In this document: one piece after another, positions 24,496 to 33,588 of the stretch
Layout of the letters: every line of letters starts with the position of its first letter
How positions within the stretch are numbered: the first letter of the stretch is position 1
Source: Roseovarius sp.
GTDB lineage: Bacteria; Pseudomonadota; Alphaproteobacteria; Rhodobacterales; Rhodobacteraceae
Length of the DNA: 64,000 nt
Direction: 5' to 3'
Assembly: GCA_014359765.1 (NCBI GenBank)
Contig: JACIYT010000007.1
Location: 56,994-120,993, forward strand
The notes under the pieces: model-generated
Database searches by the model: none
What the model was told of the DNA's origin: nothing
Seen by the model: only the letters and a program-made list of their open reading frames with translations
Made by a program: the position numbers and the translations under genes

Positions 24496-26700
24496 TCACG
24501 CCTCGTAGTATTTCCCGCCATAGCCGCCATAGGCACCATAGCGCCCGCCATAGCCATAGCGCTTCATGCCCTGCGGGCTGATCTGGCTGAGGATGAGGCC
24601 GGTGGGCCGGATATTGGAGGTCCACAACTGGCGCAGCGCCTCCTTGACCTGCGCCCGGCTGGTGCTGTCCCAGCGGACCGAAAAGAGCAGCGCGTCGGCC
24701 TGTTGCGCGATGATCCGGGCATCGGGCACCACGAGAACCGGCGGCGTGTCGATGATGACGATATCGTATTGGCTGCGCAGATGCGTGAGGAGGTCGCGGA
24801 ACCGCTCCGAGGAAAACAGGTCCGCCGCGTTCGTCCGGCTGCGGTCGCCGAGGATCACCTCGGCGCCGAATTCCCCGGGCCTGAAGGCCACCTCGTCGAG
24901 GCTGCGCTCGCCGCTGAGCAGCGACACGAGGCCGTGTCCGGGGCCTCCGTCGAAATATTCGTTCAGCGTCCGGCGGCGGATATCACACTCGATCAGGAGC
25001 ACCTTCTTGCCGAGCCCCGAGAAATTATGCGCCAGCGCAATCGCGTTCGTCGTCTTGCCCTCGCCGGGGATCGAAGATGTCGAGAGGATGACCTGTGGCG
25101 GATTGTCCAGATTGGACAGGACAAGCGATGTGCGCAGGTTGCGCACCGATTCCATCGCCGCCGAGGTGGGCCGGTTGCGCATGTAGTCGAGAATGTCGCT
25201 CCGCCTTTCCCCGGGAATGAGCGGCACCTGCCCCATCACCACGAGCCCGGTCTCGCGCTCGAGATCCTCGGCGGTGCGGAACCCGTTATGGCGCATTTCG
25301 CGCAGCAGCACGAAGCCGATCCCGGCCATGATCCCGAGAATGCCGGACAAGGCCAGGATCAGCGATTTTCGCGGGAATGACGGAGAGACCGGCACCACCG
25401 CCTGCGAGAGGATCCGGCTGTCGGCCTGCTGGATACCCTGCTGGGCCGAGGTTTCCTTGAGCCGGGTCAGGAAATGCTCGTAGAGCAGGCGGTTGGCCTC
25501 GGCCTCGCGGGTCAGTTGCTGCAACTGGATCAGGTCGCGGCCCTGCGCCTCGATCTGCCGGGCAAGCGCGGCCTCCGCCTGCGTCACGGCCGCGAGCTGC
25601 CGGGTGCTGCGTTCGAGATCGGCGCGGGCGCGCTCGATCGCGCGGGCGAACTGGCGGTCGAAGATCTGCGCGCTCTCCGGGCGGCCCTCGTCGAGCTGCG
25701 CCAACAGGCGCGTCAATTCGGCATCCCCCGCCGCCGCGGCCTTGTCGGGGCGGCTCTGCGCGGCCTCGAGCGCCGCCAGCCGCCGCTCGGCCGCGGCGCG
25801 CGCCTCGGTCAGCGACGCCACCCGGTCGCGCGTGTCCTTGAGCTGCCGCTCCATCGCCCGGAGCCCCTCCTCCGAGATGAGATCGGTCTGGGCGCTGAAC
25901 CGCGCGACGGCCTCCTCGGCAGCCTCGACCTCGGCCTGCAACTCGACCACGCGCCCGGAGAGCCATTCGCTCGCCTGCCCGAGCTTGTCGAATTTCACCT
26001 CGATCTGCTCGCGAATGTAGAGTTCCGCGATCGTGTCCGCGATCCGCGCCGCCATGCGGGGATCTTCGGTGGTGGCGGTGATGTTGAAGACAAGGCTGTT
26101 GCGCACGCTGCTGACGTCAACCTTGTCGAGAAGGATCGACACCGCCCGCGTCCGGGGAAGATCGGGCACCGACTCCTGCGGCGCCGCGCCTGTCGATGTC
26201 AGGGAGGCCAGCAACCCCGACACCTGGCTCCGGACACGCGCCAGCAGCCCGATATCGCGCAGATCCGGGTTGAATTCCGGGATCTGCGTCAGCCCGAGAT
26301 GGTCCACCACCTTGCCCATCAGGCCGCGCGCGCGCAACACCTCGACCTCGGTGGTGATCCGCGCCGGCGTGACCTGCCCTGCGCCAAGCACGGTTTCGAG
26401 CCCCGAGACGCTGCCCTGCTCGTCCTCGTAAACGACGGTGGTCGTCGCGCTGTAGAGCGGCACGGCGGAGAAGAACGCGTAATACCCGCCAAGCGCGATG
26501 GCCACCGCAGTGACAAGCGCGATCAGCAGCTTCTCGCGCCAGAGCGTGGACACCAGCGCCAGAAGGTCGATCTCGTCGCTCTCGTCGGCATTGTCCGGTG
26601 CCGCGACCTCCTCCAGCGCGCGGGGATACGCGCGCTCTGCCCTCGTGGAAACGCTCTTGATGGTATTCACGCCGGTGTGATCCTGTCCTGTGCCCGCCAT
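24496..26700 (-). CDS. Polysaccharide co-polymerase with BY-kinase domain (ExoP/Wzc type)
   Basis: Inner-membrane tyrosine autokinase that controls chain length and export of surface polysaccharide. The 734-residue protein has a cytosolic N-terminus, TM1 at about 58-78, a large periplasmic coiled coil (260-430), TM2 near 445-465, and a cytosolic kinase with Walker A SSIPGEGKTT (Lys549), Walker A' LLIECDIRRR, and Walker B IVIIDTPP (Asp651). Seven tyrosines interspersed with glycines close the protein, the phosphorylated tail. No Wzx, Wzy or export porin is adjacent; the dehydratase and PP-loop genes 3-9 kb away may belong to the same pathway. Confidence 0.93.
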   Translation of the reverse strand: MAGTGQDHTGVNTIKSVSTRAERAYPRALEEVAAPDNADESDEIDLLALVSTLWREKLLIALVTAVAIALGGYYAFFSAVPLYSATTTVVYEDEQGSVSGLETVLGAGQVTPARITTEVEVLRARGLMGKVVDHLGLTQIPEFNPDLRDIGLLARVRSQVSGLLASLTSTGAAPQESVPDLPRTRAVSILLDKVDVSSVRNSLVFNITATTEDPRMAARIADTIAELYIREQIEVKFDKLGQASEWLSGRVVELQAEVEAAEEAVARFSAQTDLISEEGLRAMERQLKDTRDRVASLTEARAAAERRLAALEAAQSRPDKAAAAGDAELTRLLAQLDEGRPESAQIFDRQFARAIERARADLERSTRQLAAVTQAEAALARQIEAQGRDLIQLQQLTREAEANRLLYEHFLTRLKETSAQQGIQQADSRILSQAVVPVSPSFPRKSLILALSGILGIMAGIGFVLLREMRHNGFRTAEDLERETGLVVMGQVPLIPGERRSDILDYMRNRPTSAAMESVRNLRTSLVLSNLDNPPQVILSTSSIPGEGKTTNAIALAHNFSGLGKKVLLIECDIRRRTLNEYFDGGPGHGLVSLLSGERSLDEVAFRPGEFGAEVILGDRSRTNAADLFSSERFRDLLTHLRSQYDIVIIDTPPVLVVPDARIIAQQADALLFSVRWDSTSRAQVKEALRQLWTSNIRPTGLILSQISPQGMKRYGYGGRYGAYGGYGGKYYEA

Positions 26701-26782
26701 GCGCGCGACAATCTGTCAGAAACCTCTATAGCCAGCCGGGAGACCGCGAACAACCTCGGATGGCGCGCGGGATTCCGCGCGC

Positions 26783-27448
26783 TCAGGCGCCGAGGCGGTC
26801 GCGCATGAAGGCCAGCGCCACCGACAGCCCGTCGGGCGCGATCCCGTGCCCGGTGCCCTTCATCACATGCGCATAGACATCCTTCCAGCCCGCGCGCTGC
26901 AACGCCTCCGCCGCCTGTGGCAGCGATTGCACCGGCACCACGTCATCGGCATCGCCATGCACCAGCAGGACCGGCGGGCGGCTCACCGCCTCATCGGCCA
27001 GCAGCTCGGGCCGCAGGAGCCGCCCCGAGAACGCCACCACCCCCGCCAGCGGATCCTCGCGGCGCGGGGCGACATGCAGCGCCATCATCGTGCCTTGCGA
27101 AAACCCGAAGAGCATGACCTGTTCGGGCATCAGGTCCTCCTCCACCATCAGCGCATCGAGAAAGGCGTCGAGATCGCGCGCCGCCGCCAGCAGCCCGCGC
27201 TCGGCCTCTTCCTCGGACGATCCGTCGATCCAGGGGATCGGAAACCATTGCAGGCCAAAGGGCATTCCCGGGATGCTCTCGGGCGCGTCGGGCGCCACGA
27301 AGAGCGTGTCGGGCAGATGCTCGGCCAGCGGATCGGCGAGGCCCAGAAGATCGGCGCCATTCGCGCCATAGCCATGCAGAAACACCACCGCCGAGCGCGT
27401 CTCGCCCGAAAGGGGCGCGCGCCGCCCCGCCTGCAAACCCCGTGTCAT
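26783..27448 (-). CDS. Phospholipase/carboxylesterase family alpha/beta hydrolase
   Basis: Serine esterase of 221 residues. The oxyanion segment VVFLHGYGANGADL (about 22-35), nucleophile GFSQG, the acid in HGDADDVVP and the histidine in GTGHGI are all present and correctly ordered. Relatives hydrolyse carboxylic esters or lysophospholipids; the true substrate is unknown. I start at ATG 27448, giving MTRGLQAGRRAPLSG. It overlaps the stop of the glycosylase gene by four bases (ATGA) and is the second gene of that pair. Confidence 0.88.
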   Translation of the reverse strand: MTRGLQAGRRAPLSGETRSAVVFLHGYGANGADLLGLADPLAEHLPDTLFVAPDAPESIPGMPFGLQWFPIPWIDGSSEEEAERGLLAAARDLDAFLDALMVEEDLMPEQVMLFGFSQGTMMALHVAPRREDPLAGVVAFSGRLLRPELLADEAVSRPPVLLVHGDADDVVPVQSLPQAAEALQRAGWKDVYAHVMKGTGHGIAPDGLSVALAFMRDRLGA

Positions 27449-28074
27449 AGGATCCCTTCCCTGTCCTTGGCCACCCGATAATAGGCCCAGAGCACCCGCG
27501 CCGCAACCGCCCGCCACGGGGCCCAGTCCTCGGCCATGGTGCGCAAGGCGCGCGGTTTGGGCCGCTCGGGCAGATCGTAGAGAAGGCGCGCCGCCTCCTG
27601 CAGCGCGAGATCGCCGGGGGCAAAGACATCGGCGCGGCCGAGGCTGAACATGGCGTAGATCTCGGCGGTCCAGGTGCCGATGCCGGGGATCGCGGTCAGC
27701 GTCGTGATCACCGTTTCGGTCGGGGCCTCGCGCAGCGCCGCGTAATCGAGATCGGCCTCGGCCAGCGCGCGCAGATAACGCACCTTCTGGCGGCTGAGAC
27801 CGGCGGCGCGCAGGCTCTCGTCGTCGCTGGCGATGATCGCGCGCGGGTCTGTCAGCCCGGCAGCCCGAAGCCGCGCGCGGATCGCATCGGCGGCGGCCAC
27901 GCTCACCTGCTGGCCGACGATCGCCGCCAGGAGCGCCTCGAACCCGTCGCCGCGCCCGCGCAGCGGCACCTCCCCCACCACCGAGACCGCGTGCGCCATG
28001 CGCGGACAGATGCGCGCCAGATGCGCCGTGCCTTCGGCGATACAGTCCGGTGTGGTGATGATCCGCTCGTTCAT
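27445..28074 (-). CDS. DNA-3-methyladenine glycosylase II (AlkA-like)
   Basis: Base-excision repair enzyme of the HhH-GPD superfamily that removes alkylated bases. The helix-hairpin-helix LTAIPGIGTWTAEIYAMF and the following catalytic Asp in FAPGDLALQEA are visible in the 209-residue protein; the N-terminal beta domain of E. coli AlkA is missing, as in many bacterial short forms. It has no iron-sulfur cluster cysteines, which excludes the Nth type. It forms an operon with the esterase gene and is divergent from the HAD gene. Confidence 0.88.
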   Translation of the reverse strand: MNERIITTPDCIAEGTAHLARICPRMAHAVSVVGEVPLRGRGDGFEALLAAIVGQQVSVAAADAIRARLRAAGLTDPRAIIASDDESLRAAGLSRQKVRYLRALAEADLDYAALREAPTETVITTLTAIPGIGTWTAEIYAMFSLGRADVFAPGDLALQEAARLLYDLPERPKPRALRTMAEDWAPWRAVAARVLWAYYRVAKDREGIL

Positions 28075-28173
28075 GGCGCCACCCTAGCGCAGGCCCCGCC
28101 CGGGCGCCATGGGCGCTGGCCAAACCGCGCCCGCCCTGCCATATCTGCGCCGCCAACACCCAGGGAGCCGCCC

Positions 28174-29046
28174 ATGACCCGCCTCATCCCCGCCCTTGCC
28201 GAGATTTCCGACGGCTATGATGCGCTCTTTGTCGATCTGTGGGGTTGCGTGCATGACGGGGTGCGCGCCCTGCCCGAGGCCTGCGCCGCCCTCGTGGCCT
28301 ATCGGCAAAAGGGCGGCGCGGTGGTGCTGGTGACGAATTCGCCGCGCCCGCGCGGCGATGTGGAGCGGCAGCTGCGCCATTTCGGCGTGCCCGATGACGC
28401 CTGGGACACCATCGCCACCTCGGGCGACAGCGCCCGCGCGGCGATGTTTCGCGGGGTGGTGGGGCAGAAGGTCTGGTTCATCGGCCAGCCGCAGGAGGTC
28501 ATCTTCTTCGAGCCGATCAATGTGGTGGAGAACCCGGTCGAGATCACCCGCGTCGGCCTCGAAGAGGCCGAGGGCATCGTCTGCACCGGCCCGCGCGATC
28601 CGCTGGCCGATCCGGAGGTGATGCGCCCGCAGTTCCTCGCCGCCAGGGCGCGCGGGCTGAAACTGCTCTGCGCCAATCCCGATATCGTGGTGGATCGCGG
28701 CGAGCGGCGCGAATGGTGCGCGGGCGCGCTCGCGCGGCTTTATTCGGAAATGGGGGGCGAGAGCCTCTATTTCGGCAAGCCCCACCCGCCGATCTACGAT
28801 CTCGCCCGCCGCCGCCTCGCCGCGCTCGGGCGCGATGTGGACAATCACCGCATCCTCGCCATCGGGGACGGGGCGCAGACCGATATTCGCGGCGCCATGG
28901 GCGAGGATATCGATTCGCTTTTCATCACCGGCGGGCTGGCCGCGAAGGAGACACGCACCGCAGAGGCGCCGGATCCCGACGCGCTCACGGCCTATCTCGC
29001 CCGCGAGCAGGTCGCGCCCCGCTATGCCATCGGGCGGCTGCGCTGA
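28174..29046 (+). CDS. HAD-IIA phosphatase, TIGR01459 family
   Basis: HAD-superfamily hydrolase of 290 residues related to NagD and 4-nitrophenylphosphatases. Motif I reads FVDLWGCVHDG (Asp21), where the usual second Asp of DxD is replaced by Trp, as I recall is typical of this family; motif II is VLVTNSPRP, motif III YFGKPHPPIYD, and motif IV LAIGDGAQTDIRGA. Catalytic activity with the altered motif I is uncertain. GGGAG precedes the ATG. Single-gene unit divergent from the alkA-like gene. Confidence 0.87.
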   Translation: MTRLIPALAEISDGYDALFVDLWGCVHDGVRALPEACAALVAYRQKGGAVVLVTNSPRPRGDVERQLRHFGVPDDAWDTIATSGDSARAAMFRGVVGQKVWFIGQPQEVIFFEPINVVENPVEITRVGLEEAEGIVCTGPRDPLADPEVMRPQFLAARARGLKLLCANPDIVVDRGERREWCAGALARLYSEMGGESLYFGKPHPPIYDLARRRLAALGRDVDNHRILAIGDGAQTDIRGAMGEDIDSLFITGGLAAKETRTAEAPDPDALTAYLAREQVAPRYAIGRLR

Positions 29047-29178
29047 ACGATCAGATGACGCCGCGCGCGCCATTGCGGGCGGGCGAGGACCCAGGCCCGA
29101 CTGGCGATGGCGGCGATCGGGCAGAACCTGCTCGGGGCCGCGAGTCAGGGCCGCGAACAGGTTACCTTCCTTCGGCAC

Positions 29179-29271
29179 CGCAACCCGGCAATCCGCGTCC
29201 AGCGTGTTCGACAGCCTCGCGGCCAGAACCTTGCGGCCATACCCGTCCATGATCGCCACGGCGCGGCGCCA
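29179..29271 (-). pseudogene. IS3-family transposase remnant (OrfB fragment)
   Basis: About 31 codons read WRRAVAIMDGYGRKVLAARL then SNTLDADCRVA, which aligns with the DDE domain of IS3-family OrfB proteins (pattern LVAIMDWFxRKVLxWRxSNTLExDFCVEA). Flanking sequence in all frames shows no further transposase, and no inverted repeats are visible, so this is a decayed scrap. It occupies part of a 302-base gap (29047-29348) in which I see nothing else coding. Confidence 0.65.
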
Positions 29272-29348
29272 TGACCCGCCATTGCCCACAGCACCCGCGC
29301 CGCGCGCCAGGCGCGGCCGCTGCCCGGGCCGGGACGCGCGCGGGACCG

Positions 29349-29672
29349 TTACCCCGCGCCGGCCACCTCACCGGATCGCTGCGCGCCGGCGGGGGGACCG
29401 GCCACGAAATCGAAGATCACCGCGTCGGACCGCCCGGCGGCGAGCCGCCCGACCGCCGCCTGCGCTGCGGCATAACTGTCGAAGACCTCTTCGCTCAACG
29501 GCGTATAGACCCCCTCGAGAATATCGCCTCGCAGCACCGAGACGACGAACGCGCCACTGGCTGCCGCGTGGCTGTAGCGCGCATTTCCCGGGGTCAGCGC
29601 GCAGAGCTGGCGCGCCGCGATCAGATCGATTCGCAGTCCCGGCCTGCCATCTCCGGTGTCGCTCTCGAACAT
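29349..29672 (-). CDS. Hypothetical 107-residue protein
   Basis: Unrecognised small protein. The middle (RIDLIAARQLCALTPGNARY, then GAFVVSVLRGDILEGVY) alternates strands and helices like a folded domain, and the helix EEVFDSYAAAQAAVGRLAAG is amphipathic, so the frame is probably real rather than a shadow. A GGAGG lies 12 bases upstream of the ATG, somewhat distant. The C-terminus is Gly/Ala-rich. It faces the transposase scrap and is divergent from the dehydratase gene. No function is proposed. Confidence 0.5.
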   Translation of the reverse strand: MFESDTGDGRPGLRIDLIAARQLCALTPGNARYSHAAASGAFVVSVLRGDILEGVYTPLSEEVFDSYAAAQAAVGRLAAGRSDAVIFDFVAGPPAGAQRSGEVAGAG

Positions 29673-29775
29673 AAGCCCTGAAACCTCCGGCCCACCGCTC
29701 GCACCCCAATCGTAGCCGAATCCGACCCTTTCAACAAGCGTAGCGCGCAGCGCCGGCAGGTTCTGCCATTCCGAG

Positions 29776-29804
29776 TTGTTGCCCGGGCGCGGAGCGGCTA
29801 GAGT
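29776..29804 (+). promoter_or_regulatory. Candidate promoter of the dehydratase gene
   Basis: TTGTTG (29776-29781) and TAGAGT (29799-29804) are 17 bases apart and lie 44 bases before the ATG of the sugar-nucleotide dehydratase gene. Pattern match only. Confidence 0.4.
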
Positions 29805-29848
29805 GTCGCGGCGGGCCGGTCCACGGTTCGCACGCAGGAATTTCGCAC

Positions 29849-31822
29849 ATGGCCTTTCATTCAGACCGGTTCTCGGCCCTCAGCCGGAGGGGAAAGATCG
29901 CCCTGCAACTGGCGATGGACGCGCTGCTGATCGCGCTCTCGCTCATCGGCGCGATGGTTCTGCGGCTCGAGAGCCTCGCATTCGTGGACAGGCCCGGGAT
30001 CTGGGGAGCGCTGGCGATCGCCACGCTGGTGGCACTGGTCGGCTTCTGGGGGCTCGGGCTCTATCGTGCCATGGTCCGCTATGTCACCGCGAGGATTCTC
30101 ATCCCTGTCGGCGGGGGGGCGCTGATGGCCGCCGCGGCGCTTTACGGGGCGGGGCTTGTGCTCGATTCGGGGCTGCCGCGATCGGTGCCGGTCATCTTTG
30201 CCGTGTTCGTTTTCCTCTCCGTCGGCGGCCTGCGGTTTGTCGCACGGGAGATCTTTCGCAACCCGGTGCAGCTGCGCAAGCAGCCGGTGATCATCTATGG
30301 CGCGGGCAATTCGGGGCGGCAACTCGCCAACGCGCTCTTTCACGGGCGCGACCATGCGCCGGTGGCGCTGGTCGATGACGACCCCCGCCTGCAACGGCTG
30401 CGGATCAGCGGGATGCGCGTCCATGCGCCCGATCAGATCCCGCGGCTGGCCGAGGCGACGGGCGCCCGGATCGTCCTGCTGGCGATCCCCAGCCTGAGCC
30501 GCGCGCGGCGTCGCGAAATCCTCGAGCAGCTCGAACAGTATCGCCTCGAGATCAGGACCATCCCCGACATGTCGGAACTCATCACCGGCAAGGCGCGGAT
30601 TTCGGAGCTGCGGGCAGTCTCGCCCGAGGATCTGCTCGGACGAGATCCCGTCGCCCCCGACCCGGGGCTGCTGGCCAGGACCACTGCCGGCAAGGTGGTC
30701 ATGGTCACCGGGGCAGGCGGATCGATCGGCAGCGAGCTCTGCCGCCAGGTGCTCGGCCAGAAACCCGCCGCGCTGGTTCTCTTCGAGGTCTCGGAATTCG
30801 CGCTCTACACGATCGAGGCCGAACTTGGCGCAACCGCCGCGCGCCTCGGGCTGGCCACCCGGATCGTCCCGGTGCTCGGCTCGGTGCAGCACAGCCGGCG
30901 GCTGGAGGCCACGATCCGCGCCTTCGGGGTCCAGACGATCTATCACGCCGCGGCATACAAACACGTGCCGCTGGTCGAGGAGAACATCGTCGAGGGCGTC
31001 CGCAACAACATCTTCGGCACGTTGTCGCTGGCCTCGGCGGCGCGGAGGCTCGGCGTCGGGAACGTCATCCTGATCTCGACGGACAAGGCCGTGCGGCCCA
31101 CCAACATCATGGGCGCCACCAAGCGCGTGGCGGAACTGATCTGCCAGGCCCAGGCCCTCGAATCCACGAAAACGGTCTTTTCGATGGTGCGGTTCGGCAA
31201 TGTGCTCGGCTCATCGGGATCGGTGATCCCCCGGTTCCGCGCCCAGATCGAGCGCGGCGGGCCGGTCACCGTCACGCACAGGGACGTCACCCGCTATTTC
31301 ATGACCATCCCCGAGGCCGCACAGCTGGTGATCCAGGCCGGCGCCATGGCGCGGGGGGGGGATGTCTTCGTGCTCGACATGGGCGAGCCGGTCCGGATCC
31401 TCGATCTGGCCGAGAGCATGGTCAGGCTGCACGGCCTGACGCCGTATCTCGTCGATGATCCCGGGCAGATCCAGCCCGAGCGCGGCGATATCCCGATCTG
31501 CATCACCGGCCTGCGCAAGGGCGAGAAGCTCTTCGAGGAATTGCTCATCGGCGACAATCCGGCGCCGACGCAGCATCCGCGCATCATGACCGCCTCGGAA
31601 GTGACGCTGCCGCTGGATACGCTCGAGGCCGCGCTCGACAGGCTGCTGGCCGCCTGCGAGCGATTCGACGTGCCGGAGATCATCACCATCCTGCGGGCCA
31701 TGCCCCTCGGCTATACGCCGCGGACCGGCGAAATCCCCGACCTGCTGTGGGAGGCGCAACAGGCGTCCGACCCGATTCCCACCCCCGCCCCGGAACAGGC
31801 CAACCGGGAGGCACATGCCTGA
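29849..31822 (+). CDS. Membrane-bound UDP-sugar 4,6-dehydratase (CapD/WbpM/PglF type)
   Basis: Enzyme of 657 residues that makes 4-keto-6-deoxy UDP-sugars for surface glycans. The N-terminus has four transmembrane segments (about 17-35, 45-66, 80-103, 112-128), then a first Rossmann region (IIYGAGNSG near 150) and the catalytic extended SDR domain with TGAGGSIGSEL at 287-297, AYKHVPL at 369-375, and STDKAVRPTN followed by MGATK (Met421, Lys425) in place of YxxxK, the hallmark of these long C6-dehydratases. The product is probably a precursor of a trideoxy or acetamido sugar. Whether it serves the same polymer as the BY-kinase is inferred from closeness. Confidence 0.92.
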   Translation: MAFHSDRFSALSRRGKIALQLAMDALLIALSLIGAMVLRLESLAFVDRPGIWGALAIATLVALVGFWGLGLYRAMVRYVTARILIPVGGGALMAAAALYGAGLVLDSGLPRSVPVIFAVFVFLSVGGLRFVAREIFRNPVQLRKQPVIIYGAGNSGRQLANALFHGRDHAPVALVDDDPRLQRLRISGMRVHAPDQIPRLAEATGARIVLLAIPSLSRARRREILEQLEQYRLEIRTIPDMSELITGKARISELRAVSPEDLLGRDPVAPDPGLLARTTAGKVVMVTGAGGSIGSELCRQVLGQKPAALVLFEVSEFALYTIEAELGATAARLGLATRIVPVLGSVQHSRRLEATIRAFGVQTIYHAAAYKHVPLVEENIVEGVRNNIFGTLSLASAARRLGVGNVILISTDKAVRPTNIMGATKRVAELICQAQALESTKTVFSMVRFGNVLGSSGSVIPRFRAQIERGGPVTVTHRDVTRYFMTIPEAAQLVIQAGAMARGGDVFVLDMGEPVRILDLAESMVRLHGLTPYLVDDPGQIQPERGDIPICITGLRKGEKLFEELLIGDNPAPTQHPRIMTASEVTLPLDTLEAALDRLLAACERFDVPEIITILRAMPLGYTPRTGEIPDLLWEAQQASDPIPTPAPEQANREAHA

Positions 31823-31872
31823 GAGCGGCCCAATGCCCCGTTGAGGCGGGTCAGATGCGGATCCTGCCGCCG

Positions 31873-33435
31873 TCAGCCGGAATTCTCCGCCGCCCGCGCG
31901 AATTCCTCGAGCCTGGAGCGCGTTTCCCCGATACGGCCCTCGGTACTCCGCTGGCAGTAGGACGGATCGTCGAGATATGACAGATCGGCGTGAAGTTCAA
32001 AATCAAACGGTATGCCGGAAAGCGCGGGGCAGGCATGCTCGATGACATCAAAGACCGGCTCGGAGCGCCGCCGCCTACCCTCGGGAAAGGAAAGCGCAAG
32101 CGAAATGAGTTTTCGGCTATTGAAGGGAGACATATAGAAATTCCGCCATAGCGCGGGAAAGGACGCGCCGATAGTGGAATTATAATAGACCTCAATAAAC
32201 ATGAAATCAGCAGCTTTTTCCATTGCATTCGGGGGTAGCGTTTTCTGCCATCTGAAAAAATCATCAGAAAATCGTTCAACCAGATCGCTGTTGAACATCT
32301 CACGCGGCACGATCAGCATTCGCTTGAGCTGCCAACTCGCATCACCCCACCGCTTCTTCGGCCGAAAGACGTAAACCGCGCGCAGGATATCAGTCTGATG
32401 CCCGCGCAAGACCACATCCTTTTCAGGCAGGTTCAGAATGACGCCGTTTCTATATTCCATCGGCATCGCGCTTTCGACACCGAAACTCAGGTTCCAGCTT
32501 GCCTGAAACTCCTCGGCCAGATTTTTCTGAATTTTTGAATTCCGCCTGTCATGAATTTCATGTTCCAACCCGAGCCTTGAACAAAGCGCGGCGCCGATGG
32601 CAGCATCCCGCCGGGTCGCGTAATTATTGATATGGGTGTAATATCGTGTTCTGCTGTCCGCATTTTCCTGACAACACGCCAGGACAATGCGGCTATCCTG
32701 TCCGCCCGAAACCGGGACAGAAGCCGGATATGCGCGCGTTATTTCGGCAATATTGAAGGACAGGCGCGAAATCATCTCATCATAGGCCGGCAAAACCTCG
32801 TGAGCCCCCAGAGAAAAGCGCTCATTTCGGGGCCAGTGGCGATGTTCGACAAAATCCTCGAGATCAAGGTAAAAATTCGGATTGAGACGGCGCACACGCT
32901 CGTCGGCAGTATGAAACAGGGACAGTTTTCCTCCGCGATCCCGGATGATGTCATAATCGAATTTTCGATTGGGTTTCACCGGGTCGGTAATCGCCATGAG
33001 AGGCGAGGCGGCCAAAATCTGCGCCTGCGCATTGTAAACCGCCCCGATCATGCCGACCGGATCCACATAGAACCGGGTTTTCCCATGTGCACTCAGCATG
33101 ATGGCGTAACGGCCCGCCAGTTCGGTCAACCAGGCCTCGAATAGCGACCAGAAATTCGTGGCCTCCCGGGAAAACGGCAGCTGGTTGGTGCCATCTGCGA
33201 GCAATGCCTCGGGTCCCACCGCGATCCCCAGAATATGCCCCAGATGGGCGCCATCACGATCGAGCAACTCGCAGACAGGCAAATCTCTCCCGATTGCGAG
33301 GTTCCATTCCGGCCCCGAAAAATATTGAAACCCGGGTATCTCGTGCCTTTCCCGGGATATCACGTATTGATAGCGGAATACGGTTGCAAATTTCTCGGGA
33401 GCGAATGGCCACAGGTTTTGTGCTTGCAAGGGCAT
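31873..33435 (-). CDS. Asparagine-synthase-like PP-loop protein without glutaminase cysteine
   Basis: Protein of 520 residues whose central motif VPVSGGQDSRIVLA (SGGQDSR at 243-249) is the ATP-pyrophosphatase loop of asparagine synthetase and relatives. It lacks the Cys at position 2 needed to use glutamine, and its N-terminal 150 residues only faintly resemble the glutaminase fold (YVDPVGMIGAVYN near 123). The gene is markedly AT-richer than its neighbours (25 G+C in the 60 bases from 32221), with different codon use, so recent transfer is likely. Relatives are found in capsule and lasso-peptide clusters; no peptide precursor or protease is here, so a role in amidating or cyclising a surface sugar or peptide is only a guess. 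Confidence 0.75.
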   Translation of the reverse strand: MPLQAQNLWPFAPEKFATVFRYQYVISRERHEIPGFQYFSGPEWNLAIGRDLPVCELLDRDGAHLGHILGIAVGPEALLADGTNQLPFSREATNFWSLFEAWLTELAGRYAIMLSAHGKTRFYVDPVGMIGAVYNAQAQILAASPLMAITDPVKPNRKFDYDIIRDRGGKLSLFHTADERVRRLNPNFYLDLEDFVEHRHWPRNERFSLGAHEVLPAYDEMISRLSFNIAEITRAYPASVPVSGGQDSRIVLACCQENADSRTRYYTHINNYATRRDAAIGAALCSRLGLEHEIHDRRNSKIQKNLAEEFQASWNLSFGVESAMPMEYRNGVILNLPEKDVVLRGHQTDILRAVYVFRPKKRWGDASWQLKRMLIVPREMFNSDLVERFSDDFFRWQKTLPPNAMEKAADFMFIEVYYNSTIGASFPALWRNFYMSPFNSRKLISLALSFPEGRRRRSEPVFDVIEHACPALSGIPFDFELHADLSYLDDPSYCQRSTEGRIGETRSRLEEFARAAENSG

Positions 33436-33588
33436 CAGGCTGTTTCCTGGAATTCAAATGCCAATTGGCGGCCCGGTGTCCAGTTCCCTTGATCCGCCAC
33501 GCCCCCTCACGGTATCGCGCATGAGGACGGTATGGCCGGCCTTGCGGGCGGTCAAGGCCGGTCCTGGTCGGGGAAGCGGCGGCCCGGG

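Noticed and set aside
31873..33435. Lasso-peptide or other RiPP cluster
   Set aside because: The PP-loop protein alone is not enough: no precursor peptide, no B-type leader peptidase, and no exporter was seen on either strand in the flanks.
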